This document shows positions 1 through 5,817 of a stretch of DNA of 7,464 nucleotides, piece after piece. This stretch comes from Alphaproteobacteria bacterium (GTDB lineage Bacteria; Pseudomonadota; Alphaproteobacteria; SMXP01). The stretch spans positions 1 through 7,464 of the forward strand of contig JAJFIM010000077.1 in NCBI GenBank assembly GCA_021774995.1, given 5' to 3'. A model generated the notes under the pieces. The model saw only the letters and a list, made by a program, of their open reading frames with translations, was not told where the DNA came from and searched no databases. Numbering within the stretch: the stretch's first letter is position 1; each line of letters begins with the position of its first letter. The translations under genes were made by a program, and so were the position numbers.

Positions 1-139
1 GATGGTGATGCCTGGCGACAATGTTGAGATGAATGTTGAGCTTGTTGTGCCGATTGCGATGGAAGAGAAGCTGCGTTTCGCCATCCGCGAAGGCGGACGC
101 ACCGTCGGCGCCGGCGTCGTCGCCGAAATTATCGAATAG
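1..139 (+). CDS. tuf: Elongation factor Tu, C-terminal end (partial, 5' end outside window)
   Basis: This is the last 45 codons of an EF-Tu gene, read in the frame beginning at base 2 and ending in TAG at 137-139. The translation starts MVMPGDNVEMNVEL and runs through IAMEEKLRFAIREGG and RTVGAGVVAEIIE, which is the highly conserved end of domain 3. EF-Tu is the cytoplasmic GTPase that carries aminoacyl-tRNA to the ribosomal A site; domain 3 helps hold the tRNA and contacts EF-Ts. The GTP-binding domain lies upstream and cannot be checked here. The position just before rpsJ is the classic str-S10 arrangement. Many proteobacteria have two tuf copies, so the A or B label cannot be assigned. The family call is near certain from this segment alone. 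Confidence 0.97.
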   Translation, partial: MVMPGDNVEMNVELVVPIAMEEKLRFAIREGGRTVGAGVVAEIIE

Positions 140-148
140 GAAGAGAGC

Positions 149-177
149 AAAGACGGATTAAAATTTAGTCCGTCTTT
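149..177 (+). promoter_or_regulatory. Hairpin between tuf and rpsJ (possible weak terminator or attenuator)
   Basis: A perfect 9-base inverted repeat, AAAGACGGA at 149-157 and TCCGTCTTT at 169-177, continues inward through one T-G wobble (158/168) and three A-T pairs, leaving a loop of about 3 bases at 162-164. The stem begins 9 bases after the tuf stop codon and ends 27 bases before rpsJ. The only downstream T tract is the TTT that closes the stem, followed by CATATT, so it is a poor classical intrinsic terminator. It could partially terminate tuf transcripts, protect a processed 3' end, or attenuate entry into the S10 genes. The structure is visible in the sequence; the role is inferred. 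Confidence 0.6.
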
Positions 178-204
178 CATATTGGGACGTTGGTTGGATA
201 AGTT

Positions 205-513
205 ATGCAAAATCAAAATATAAGAATCAGGCTAAAGGCTTTCGATCACAGGGTGCTTGACACTTCAACGCTCGAGATTGTTAACACGGCCAAAAGAACC
301 GGTGCGCAAGTACGGGGACCTATTCCTCTGCCGACGCGAATTGAAAAATTCACGGTCTTGCGCTCCCCGCATATTGATAAGAAAAGCCGCGAACAATTTG
401 AAATTCGCACTCACAAACGCCTGCTGGATATCGTCGATCCCACACCGCAAACGGTTGATGCGCTCATGAAGCTCGATCTTGCAGCCGGTGTCGACGTTGA
501 AATCAAGCTCTAA
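205..513 (+). CDS. rpsJ: 30S ribosomal protein S10
   Basis: The product has 102 residues, the usual length for S10, and is collinear with the family throughout. It shows IRIRLKAFDHR near the N-terminus, the nearly invariant AKRTGAQVRGPIPLPTR at about 29-45, and the C-terminal LDLAAGVDVEIKL. S10 sits in the head of the 30S subunit near the A site; its long loop reaches into the subunit, and in E. coli it also pairs with NusB in antitermination. Residue 57, in RSPHI, is isoleucine where E. coli has Val57. The ribosome binding site before the ATG is weak (GGA in TTGGATAAG), unlike most genes downstream. It is the first gene of the S10 block, 65 bases after tuf and 12 bases before rplC. Confidence 0.99.
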   Translation: MQNQNIRIRLKAFDHRVLDTSTLEIVNTAKRTGAQVRGPIPLPTRIEKFTVLRSPHIDKKSREQFEIRTHKRLLDIVDPTPQTVDALMKLDLAAGVDVEIKL

Positions 514-525
514 GGAAACAGGTTC

Positions 526-1284
526 ATGCGTTCAGGAGTTATTGTTCAAAAGAAGGGCATGACGCGGGTCTTCACCAGTGAAGGCGGGCATGTTCCTGTA
601 ACGGTTCTGGATCTTGCGCAGTGCCAGGTTGTGGCGCAGCGCACCAGCGAAAAAGATGGATATACGGCGCTGCAACTGGGGGCTGGCATAGCCAAAGTTA
701 ATCGCACCTCAAAAGCGATGCGCGGCCATTTTGCTAAAGCCAAAGTTGAACCCAAGCGCAAACTGGCGGAATTTCGGGTGACTGAAGATAACTTGATTGA
801 TGTTGGCGCATTACTGACGGCGGATCATTTTGTGCCGGGTCAAAAAGTAGATGTCAGCGGCGTCAGTATCGGCAAGGGATTTGCCGGAGCAATGAAGCGG
901 CATAATTTTGCAGGCTTGAGGGCTTCTCATGGGGTGTCAATCTCACACAGAAGCCACGGGTCAACTGGCCAATGTCAGGATCCGGGTAAGGTCTTCAAAG
1001 GTAAAAAGATGGCGGGTCATATGGGCTCCGTGCAAGTTACCACGCAGAATCTGGAAGTGATCAAAGTGGATGCAGAGCGCGGCGTCATTCTTGTGAAGGG
1101 CGCTGTACCGGGATCGAAAGGCGGCTGGGTGCTCATGCATGACGCCTTCAAGCACGCTCTTCCAGATGATGCGCCACGCCCAGGCGCCTTCCGGCTTTCA
1201 GGAGAAGCCGAAATTGAATCGGCGACGGAAGAGGTGATTGCCGAGCCGGATGTTCAAGAAGAAAAAAAGGATGACGTAACATGA
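526..1284 (+). CDS. rplC: 50S ribosomal protein L3
   Basis: The product has 252 residues, against 209 in E. coli. L3 is an early assembly protein of the large subunit whose long central extension reaches the peptidyl transferase centre. The N-terminal strand MRSGVIVQKKGMTRVF is typical. The central region has GKGFAGAMKRHNF at about 117-128, then GSTGQCQDPGKVFKGKK at about 145-161. Gln151, before DPGK, aligns with E. coli Gln150, the residue methylated by PrmB. The globular domain ends near residue 226. After it comes an acidic tail of roughly 26 residues rich in Glu and Asp, longer than the E. coli protein and consistent with alphaproteobacterial L3. The ATG is preceded by AAGGAA at 512-517, 8 bases upstream. 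The stop codon overlaps the rplD start as ATGA. Confidence 0.98.
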   Translation: MRSGVIVQKKGMTRVFTSEGGHVPVTVLDLAQCQVVAQRTSEKDGYTALQLGAGIAKVNRTSKAMRGHFAKAKVEPKRKLAEFRVTEDNLIDVGALLTADHFVPGQKVDVSGVSIGKGFAGAMKRHNFAGLRASHGVSISHRSHGSTGQCQDPGKVFKGKKMAGHMGSVQVTTQNLEVIKVDAERGVILVKGAVPGSKGGWVLMHDAFKHALPDDAPRPGAFRLSGEAEIESATEEVIAEPDVQEEKKDDVT

Positions 1285-1901
1285 AGGCGGACGTCACCAC
1301 ATTAGATGCAAAAAAGGCCGGGACGGTGGATCTGGCGGAAGGCGTTTTCGGATTGACGCCGCGCTCTGATTTATTGCACCGCATGGTTTCCTATCAATTG
1401 GCCAAGCGCCAGCAGGGTACGCATCAGATTAAGACCAGAGGCGAAGTTGTCGGATCGACGAAGAAATTTGTTCGGCAGAAGGGTTCTGGCGGCGCGCGGC
1501 ACGGTAACCGTAAGGTGGCTCAGTTTCGCGGCGGGGCTAAGGCTTTTGGGCCGGTACAGCGCCCTCACGATATAAAGTTGCCAAAAAAAGTTCGGATGCT
1601 GGCGCTGCGCCATGCATTGTCCGCCAAACAGGCTTCAGGGGATCTGGTCATTCTTGATGAAGCTAAGTTGAAGAATGCAAAAACCTCAGCGCTGGCTAAA
1701 GCAGTACAGAAGCATGGTTGGGACTCGGCCTTGATCATTGATGGTCAGAATATTGATGAGAATTTTGAGAGGGCAAGCATCAATTTGAAGCACATTGACC
1801 TTTTGCCCACCCAGGGGGCCAATGTTTACGATATTTTGCGCCGTCAGAAATTGGTGTTGACCAAAGCGGCGCTTGAGTTATTGGAGGCGCGCCTGACATG
1901 A
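1281..1901 (+). CDS. rplD: 50S ribosomal protein L4
   Basis: The product has 206 residues, the normal length for L4 (also written L1e). L4 binds 23S rRNA early in assembly and its extended loop lines the exit tunnel beside L22. The loop spans about residues 46-95 and contains the characteristic RQKGSGGARHG at 65-75 and QFRGGAKAFGPV at 81-92, followed by LPKKVRMLALRHALSAK, where the globular fold resumes. The GGAR form of the loop, rather than the GRAR of E. coli, fits alphaproteobacteria. In E. coli L4 represses its own operon through the S10 leader; nothing comparable is evident here. The ATG lies in an ATGA overlap with rplC and has AAGGA at 1267-1271 in front, so translation is probably coupled. 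Confidence 0.98.
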   Translation: MKADVTTLDAKKAGTVDLAEGVFGLTPRSDLLHRMVSYQLAKRQQGTHQIKTRGEVVGSTKKFVRQKGSGGARHGNRKVAQFRGGAKAFGPVQRPHDIKLPKKVRMLALRHALSAKQASGDLVILDEAKLKNAKTSALAKAVQKHGWDSALIIDGQNIDENFERASINLKHIDLLPTQGANVYDILRRQKLVLTKAALELLEARLT

Positions 1902-2191
1902 CGGATTTGTCTCATTATGATATGATCTTGCGGCCGGTCATAACGGAAAAATCGACCATGGCGTCGGAATTCAACCAAGTTGTGTTTGAAGTTCCGTTAA
2001 AAGCGGCTAAACCACAGATCAAGGCGGCGGTTGAGAGCCTGTTCGATGTCAAGGTGAAGGCTGTGAATACACTTCGTCTGCCTGGCAAGACCAAACGTTT
2101 TCGCGGCGTGAAGGGCACGCAGCGCTCCCGCAAAAAAGCAATTGTTACGCTCGAGGAAGGCCATTCCATCGACGTGACGACTGGCCTTTAA
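1898..2191 (+). CDS. rplW: 50S ribosomal protein L23
   Basis: The product has 97 residues, a usual length for L23. L23 sits at the mouth of the peptide exit tunnel and is the docking point for trigger factor and the signal recognition particle. The N-terminal MILRPVITEKST (about 9-20) is the family hallmark, followed by VVFEVPLKAAKPQIKAAVE and the VKAVNTLRLPGKTKR segment. The last is the basic loop region that contacts rRNA and reaches toward the tunnel. The start lies in an ATGA overlap with the end of rplD, and GGAGG at 1883-1887 inside rplD serves as its ribosome binding site with a 10-base spacer. A 34-base AT-rich gap separates it from rplB. Confidence 0.98.
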   Translation: MTDLSHYDMILRPVITEKSTMASEFNQVVFEVPLKAAKPQIKAAVESLFDVKVKAVNTLRLPGKTKRFRGVKGTQRSRKKAIVTLEEGHSIDVTTGL

Positions 2192-2225
2192 AAATTAAAA
2201 CACGAATAAATTGGCATAGAGATCA

Positions 2226-3065
2226 ATGGCGTTAAAGCAGTATAAACCGACTACCCCTGGACAGCGTGGACTGGTGCTTGTGGACCGCTCCGGCTTGTGG
2301 TCCGGCAAGCCTGTCAAAACTCTGACGGAAGGATTGAGCTCCAAAGGGGGGCGTAACAATCATGGCCGCGTCACGGCGCGCCGTCGTGGGGGCGGGGTCA
2401 AGCGCTCTTATCGCAAAATCGATTTTAAACGCCGAAAATACGATATCGCCGCGACAGTCGAACGCTTTGAATATGATCCCAATCGCTCAGCTTTTATTGC
2501 CCTCATAAAATACGCAGATGGCGAATTGTCTTATATTCTGGCGCCTCAGCGTTTAGCGGTTGGGGACAGTGTGATCTCGGGAGAGAAAGTTGATATTAAA
2601 CCGGGCAATGCGATGCCTATGTCTAACATTCCCATCGGCACAATCATTCATAATGTTGAGATGAAGCCGGGCAAAGGGGCGCAAATTGCACGCGCCGCTG
2701 GTACTTATGCGCAATTGGTGGGGCGTGATTCCGGCTATGCGTTGATCCGTTTGACTTCCGGCGAGCAGCGTATGGTTCGCGCGGAATGCATGGCGTCGAT
2801 TGGCGCCGTTTCCAATCCGGATAATTCGAATATCAAACTGGGTAAAGCTGGCCGCAAGCGCTTGATGGGCAAGCGCCCTTCGGTACGCGGCGTTGCGATG
2901 AACCCGATCGATCACCCTCATGGTGGTGGCGAGGGACGCACTTCCGGCGGTCGCCATCCGGTTACACCCTGGGGCAAGCCGACAAAAGGCAAGCGGACGC
3001 GCAGCAATAAAGCGTCCGATAAATTTATCGTGCGCAGTCGTCACTTGCGCAAGAAGAGACGTTAG
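2226..3065 (+). CDS. rplB: 50S ribosomal protein L2
   Basis: The product has 279 residues, slightly longer than the 273 of E. coli. L2 is one of the most conserved ribosomal proteins. It binds 23S rRNA near the peptidyl transferase centre and is needed for subunit joining. The N-terminal OB-like domain includes GGRNNHGRVTARRRGGGVKR at about 41-60, and an SH3-like domain follows. The C-terminal signature GVAMNPIDHPHGGGEGR covers about 222-238, and His230 aligns with E. coli His229, implicated in peptidyl transferase function. The tail is strongly basic (RHLRKKRR). The ribosome binding site is weak (AGAGA just before ATCAATG). The long reading frame on the opposite strand across this gene is an antisense shadow. 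Confidence 0.99.
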   Translation: MALKQYKPTTPGQRGLVLVDRSGLWSGKPVKTLTEGLSSKGGRNNHGRVTARRRGGGVKRSYRKIDFKRRKYDIAATVERFEYDPNRSAFIALIKYADGELSYILAPQRLAVGDSVISGEKVDIKPGNAMPMSNIPIGTIIHNVEMKPGKGAQIARAAGTYAQLVGRDSGYALIRLTSGEQRMVRAECMASIGAVSNPDNSNIKLGKAGRKRLMGKRPSVRGVAMNPIDHPHGGGEGRTSGGRHPVTPWGKPTKGKRTRSNKASDKFIVRSRHLRKKRR

Positions 3066-3074
3066 AGGAGAAGG
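3066..3074 (+). promoter_or_regulatory. Ribosome binding site fixing a TTG start for rpsS
   Basis: AGGAG at 3066-3070, followed by AAGG, lies directly after the rplB stop codon (TAG, 3063-3065). GGAG ends 7 bases before the TTG at 3078. No in-frame ATG is placed to encode the conserved N-terminus TRSVWKGPF, so this site supports TTG as the true initiation codon. Confidence 0.85.
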
Positions 3075-3077
3075 CTT

Positions 3078-3356
3078 TTGACTCGTTCTGTATGGAAGGG
3101 CCCGTTTGTTGACGGGTATCTTTTGAAAAAAGCGGATAAAGCGCGTGAATCCGGTCGCAAGGATATCATCCGGATCTGGTCGCGCCGTTCGACGATTCTT
3201 CCTCAATTCGTAGGTTTGACTTTTGGCGTTTATAATGGCCGCAAATTCATCCCTGTTCTCGTTTCCGAAGATATGATTGGACATAAGTTCGGAGAGTTTT
3301 CTCCAACGCGGACTTTTCACGGCCATCAAGCCGACAAGAAGGCAAGGAGAAGCTAA
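3078..3356 (+). CDS. rpsS: 30S ribosomal protein S19
   Basis: The product has 92 residues, full length for S19. S19 lies in the head of the 30S subunit, partners with S13 and S14, and contributes to the intersubunit bridge region near the A-site tRNA. The N-terminal SVWKGPFVDGYLLKK (4-18), the central IRIWSRRSTILPQFVG (31-46) and the C-terminal GHKFGEFSPTRTFHGH (68-83) are all hallmark segments. The initiation codon is TTG, read as formyl-methionine. It is chosen because it is the only start that gives the canonical MTRSVWKGPF N-terminus and because a good ribosome binding site sits 7 bases upstream. It lies 12 bases after rplB and 5 bases before rplV. Confidence 0.98.
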   Translation: MTRSVWKGPFVDGYLLKKADKARESGRKDIIRIWSRRSTILPQFVGLTFGVYNGRKFIPVLVSEDMIGHKFGEFSPTRTFHGHQADKKARRS

Positions 3357-3361
3357 GCGTT

Positions 3362-3742
3362 ATGGGCAAACCTGCAACACCGCGCCGTATGGCGGACAAT
3401 GAAGCCATGGCTGTTGGACGGATGATCCGCATCTCTCCTCAGAAACTAGGAGTCGTGGCGCGTTCCATTCAAGGATTGAAGGTGGATTCGGCGCTGGCTG
3501 AATTATCTTTTTCGCGCAAACGAATTGCCGTCACCGTGAGAAAAATTTTACAATCGGCAATCGCAAACGCCGAGAACAATCACAATCTCGATATTGATTC
3601 TTTGGTGGTTTCCGAAGCTTATGTTGGCAAAAATCTCGTCATGAAGCGCATTCGTCCACGCGCCCGAGGCCGGGCCGCCAGCATTTTGAAACCTTTCAGC
3701 CAGCTGACCATTGTGGTTCGCGAGAAAGAGGAGGCCGCTTAA
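3362..3742 (+). CDS. rplV: 50S ribosomal protein L22
   Basis: The product has 126 residues, longer than the 110 of E. coli because of an N-terminal extension beginning MGKPATPRRMADNEAMAVG, a form usual in alphaproteobacteria. L22 binds 23S rRNA and its beta-hairpin lines the exit tunnel, forming a constriction with L4. The core starts with MIRISPQKLGVVARSIQG at about 21-38. ILQSAIANAENNHNLD (62-77) is the central helix, and MKRIRPRARGRAASILKP at about 94-111 is the tunnel hairpin. I see no insertion or deletion in the hairpin of the kind linked to macrolide resistance. Its ribosome binding site (AGGAG, 3345-3349) is inside the end of rpsS. Its TAA stop shares one base with the rpsC ATG. Confidence 0.98.
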   Translation: MGKPATPRRMADNEAMAVGRMIRISPQKLGVVARSIQGLKVDSALAELSFSRKRIAVTVRKILQSAIANAENNHNLDIDSLVVSEAYVGKNLVMKRIRPRARGRAASILKPFSQLTIVVREKEEAA

Positions 3743-4449
3743 TGGGCCAGAAAGTCAATCCTGTCAGTATGCGTCTCGGGATTAACCGGACCTGGGATTC
3801 TCGGTGGTATGCGAGCCGCCGTGAATACGGCCAGTTGCTGCATGAAGATATTAAAATTCGTGAAAAGCTCACCAAACAGCTCAAGCAGGCTGGCGTTTCA
3901 CGCATTGTGATTGAACGTCCGCATAAAAAATGCCGCGTGACAATTTATACGGCGCGTCCCGGTGTGGTGATTGGCAAGAAGGGCGCGGATATTGAAAAAT
4001 TGCGTCTGGAATTGGCCAAAAATACGAGCAGCGAAGTACATCTTAATATTGTTGAAGTTCGTAAACCGGAAATCGACGCGACGCTGGTGGCCGAAGCCAT
4101 CGCCCAGCAATTGGAAAGACGCGTGGCCTTTCGGCGGGCCATGAAACGTTCGCTTCAATCAGCTCTTCGCCTGGGTGCGGAAGGCGTAAGGATCAATGTC
4201 GGCGGTCGTCTCGGCGGGGCCGAAATTGCCAGGATGGAATGGTACCGTGAAGGCCGCGTTCCACTTCATACTTTGCGCGCCGACATCGATTACGGCACGG
4301 CTGAAGCTCATACGGCTTACGGTATTTGCGGGGTTAAAGTTTGGATCTTCAAGGGTGAGATCATGGAGCATGATCCCATGGCGCAGGATAAACGCTTGCA
4401 AAAATTACAAGAAGGCGGCGGCGCAAATCGTAGACGTCCAGCCGCTTAA
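3742..4449 (+). CDS. rpsC: 30S ribosomal protein S3
   Basis: The product has 235 residues, close to the E. coli length of 233. S3 forms part of the mRNA entry channel of the 30S subunit, with S4 and S5. The N-terminus MGQKVNPVSMRLGI is the family signature. A type II KH domain carries the GVVIGKKGADIEKLR loop at about 74-88. The segment FRRAMKRSLQ at 130-139 places Arg131, Arg132 and Lys135 where E. coli has the residues tied to mRNA helicase activity. The C-terminal domain contains GGRLGGAEIAR and ADIDYGTAEAHTAYG. A strong GAGGAGG at 3728-3734, 7 bases before the ATG, together with the TAATG overlap with rplV, points to coupled translation. Confidence 0.99.
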   Translation: MGQKVNPVSMRLGINRTWDSRWYASRREYGQLLHEDIKIREKLTKQLKQAGVSRIVIERPHKKCRVTIYTARPGVVIGKKGADIEKLRLELAKNTSSEVHLNIVEVRKPEIDATLVAEAIAQQLERRVAFRRAMKRSLQSALRLGAEGVRINVGGRLGGAEIARMEWYREGRVPLHTLRADIDYGTAEAHTAYGICGVKVWIFKGEIMEHDPMAQDKRLQKLQEGGGANRRRPAA

Positions 4450-4486
4450 AATACGATCAGATCGCACGCATCGAGAGTTATAAGAA

Positions 4487-4906
4487 ATGTTACAGCCAAA
4501 GCGCACGAAGTTCCGAAAAGCCCACAAAGGCCGCATCCATGGAAACGCCAAGGGCGGCACGGAATTAAATTTTGGAACTTTTGGTCTTAAAGCCCAAGAA
4601 CCTGCGCGCGTTACCGCGCGTCAAATCGAAGCTGCGCGCCGGGCCATTACCCGGCATATGAAACGCGTGGGGCGTGTTTGGATTCGCGTTTTTCCCGATG
4701 TGCCGGTCAGCAAGAAACCGACTGAAGTGCGTATGGGTAAGGGTAAGGGGTCGCCTGAATTCTGGATGTGTAGAGTTAAGCCTGGCCGCATCATGTTTGA
4801 AATTGATGGCGTATCAGCCGACATTGCCCGCCAAGCGTTAGAATTGGGCGCGGCAAAATTACCATTGAAGTGCCGCACCGTCGTTCGCGTCGGTGAGAAT
4901 GCTTGA
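4487..4906 (+). CDS. rplP: 50S ribosomal protein L16
   Basis: The product has 139 residues, near the usual 136-140. L16 joins the 50S subunit late and helps position A-site tRNA near the central protuberance. The N-terminus MLQPKRTKFRKAHKGR is the family signature. TARQIEAARRAITRHMKR follows at about 43-60, then WIRVFPD at 65-71. EVRMGKGKGSPEFW at 80-93 contains Arg82, which aligns with E. coli Arg81, the residue hydroxylated by the RoxA (YcfD) oxygenase; whether a RoxA homologue exists here is not visible. It follows rpsC after 37 bases, and its ribosome binding site is poor (GAGAG about 10 bases upstream). It precedes rpmC by 27 bases. Confidence 0.98.
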   Translation: MLQPKRTKFRKAHKGRIHGNAKGGTELNFGTFGLKAQEPARVTARQIEAARRAITRHMKRVGRVWIRVFPDVPVSKKPTEVRMGKGKGSPEFWMCRVKPGRIMFEIDGVSADIARQALELGAAKLPLKCRTVVRVGENA

Positions 4907-4933
4907 AGTTAGAGAAAAAGTGGAGGCTCAAGA

Positions 4934-5143
4934 ATGAAAATTGGTGAAGTAAGAGACCTCTCGCAGGATCAATTGCACGATGAGTTACATAAGCTCAAGA
5001 AAGAGCAATTCAACCTTCGGTTTCAAGCGGCCTCAGGCCAGTTGGAAAACACTGATCGGGTGCGGGTTTTGCGCCGGGATGTGGCTCGGATTAAAACTAT
5101 ACTGACTGAGCGTGAAAATGCAGAAGCAAAGTCGGCGGATTGA
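4934..5143 (+). CDS. rpmC: 50S ribosomal protein L29
   Basis: The product has 69 residues, within the usual range of about 60-75 for L29. L29 sits beside L23 at the exit tunnel mouth and folds as a helical hairpin. The sequence fits: a first helix with LSQDQLHDELHKLKKEQFNL at about 9-28, then the RFQAASGQLENTDRVR segment, then a second helix ending VARIKTILTERE. FQAASGQLENT is the most recognisable family segment. GGAGG at 4922-4926 stands 7 bases before the ATG, so the start is well supported. The short tail NAEAKSAD is unremarkable. Confidence 0.97.
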   Translation: MKIGEVRDLSQDQLHDELHKLKKEQFNLRFQAASGQLENTDRVRVLRRDVARIKTILTERENAEAKSAD

Positions 5144-5172
5144 GTCCGAACTGTCTTTCTAGGAGATAACAA

Positions 5173-5403
5173 ATGCCAAAACGCGTCATGCAAGGCGTTG
5201 TCGTAAGCGATAAGGGAAACCAAACCGTTATCGTGCGTATTGACCGGAGTTACGCCCATCCCTTGCTGAAAAAAACTGTGAGAAAATCTAAGCGCTATAG
5301 CGCCCATGATCCTGAGAATAAATTTAAGGTTGGCGATAATGTGAAAATCGAAGAGTGCCGGCCTATATCGAAAACTAAAAGATGGCACGTCCTTGCTAGC
5401 TGA
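5173..5403 (+). CDS. rpsQ: 30S ribosomal protein S17
   Basis: The product has 76 residues, somewhat shorter than E. coli S17 (84) and typical of alphaproteobacteria. S17 is a primary 16S rRNA binder in the body of the 30S subunit with an OB fold. The diagnostic parts are MQGVVVSDKGNQTVIVRIDR (6-25), YAHPLLKKTVRKSKRYSAHD (27-46), and the C-terminal VGDNVKIEECRPISKTKRW (53-71). AGGAG at 5161-5165, 7 bases upstream, supports the ATG. It is the last gene of the S10 block. The next gene, rplN, opens the spc block after 45 bases that contain no visible terminator. Confidence 0.97.
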   Translation: MPKRVMQGVVVSDKGNQTVIVRIDRSYAHPLLKKTVRKSKRYSAHDPENKFKVGDNVKIEECRPISKTKRWHVLAS

Positions 5404-5448
5404 AAACAGCTGGGTATGCGCGTGGGATTTGAATTGGAGTAGAATGTC

Positions 5449-5817
5449 ATGATCCAAATGCAAACAAATATGGACGTGGCCGATAATTCAGGCGCCAAAA
5501 AAGTCCAATGCATTAAAGTGCTTGGGGGGTCGAAGCGTAAATATGCTTCAGTTGGCGACACTGTTGTTGTGAGTGTTAAAGAGGCGATCCCGCGCGGTCG
5601 CGTGAAAAAAGGTGATGTGGTTAAAGCTGTGATTGTGAGGACTGCCAAAGATATTCATCGCGCAGATGGAAGTTGCATCCGTTTCGATAAGAATGCCGCC
5701 GTGCTTGTCAATGCACAGATGGAGCCTATTGGAACGCGGATTTTCGGTCCCGTAACAAGGGAATTGCGCGCCAAGAACCATATGAAAATTGTTTCTCTGG
5801 CGCCGGAGGTTTTGTGA
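5449..5817 (+). CDS. rplN: 50S ribosomal protein L14
   Basis: The product has 122 residues, the standard length for L14. L14 lies at the subunit interface of the 50S particle, contacts 16S rRNA in an intersubunit bridge, and is the docking site for the silencing factor RsfS. The N-terminus MIQMQTNMDVADNSGAKKVQ matches the family (E. coli begins MIQEQTMLNVADNSGA), which selects the ATG at 5449 over the in-frame downstream ATGs. Further hallmarks are EAIPRGRVKKGDVVKAVIVR at about 45-64 and the C-terminal GTRIFGPVTRELRAKN. GGAG at 5436-5439 stands 9 bases before the start. It is the first spc-type gene and is directly adjacent to rplX. Confidence 0.98.
   Translation: MIQMQTNMDVADNSGAKKVQCIKVLGGSKRKYASVGDTVVVSVKEAIPRGRVKKGDVVKAVIVRTAKDIHRADGSCIRFDKNAAVLVNAQMEPIGTRIFGPVTRELRAKNHMKIVSLAPEVL

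Noticed and set aside
20..40. Direct repeat AATGTTGAG (20-28 and 32-40) in tuf, and a 14-base match, AATGTTGAGATGAA, shared with rplB near 2652-2665
   Set aside because: Both are in coding sequence and follow from repeated Asn-Val-Glu-Met codons; no sign of a mobile or regulatory repeat.
2553..3329. A 258-codon open frame on the - strand opposite rplB and rpsS
   Set aside because: It lies wholly antisense to two highly conserved genes, has an Arg- and Ala-rich composition expected from reading such genes in reverse, and resembles no family I know.
4454..4464. Palindrome CGATCAGATCG in the rpsC-rplP gap
   Set aside because: With a one-base centre it cannot form a useful RNA hairpin, and it is short enough to arise by chance.
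4196..4483. A 95-codon + strand frame in another phase of rpsC that reaches into the rpsC-rplP gap
   Set aside because: It overlaps the conserved S3 C-terminal domain for most of its length, and its product has no family resemblance.
5023..5463. A 146-codon open frame on the - strand opposite rpmC-rpsQ and the following gap
   Set aside because: It is antisense to two full-length ribosomal protein genes and has no recognisable motif; a chance frame.
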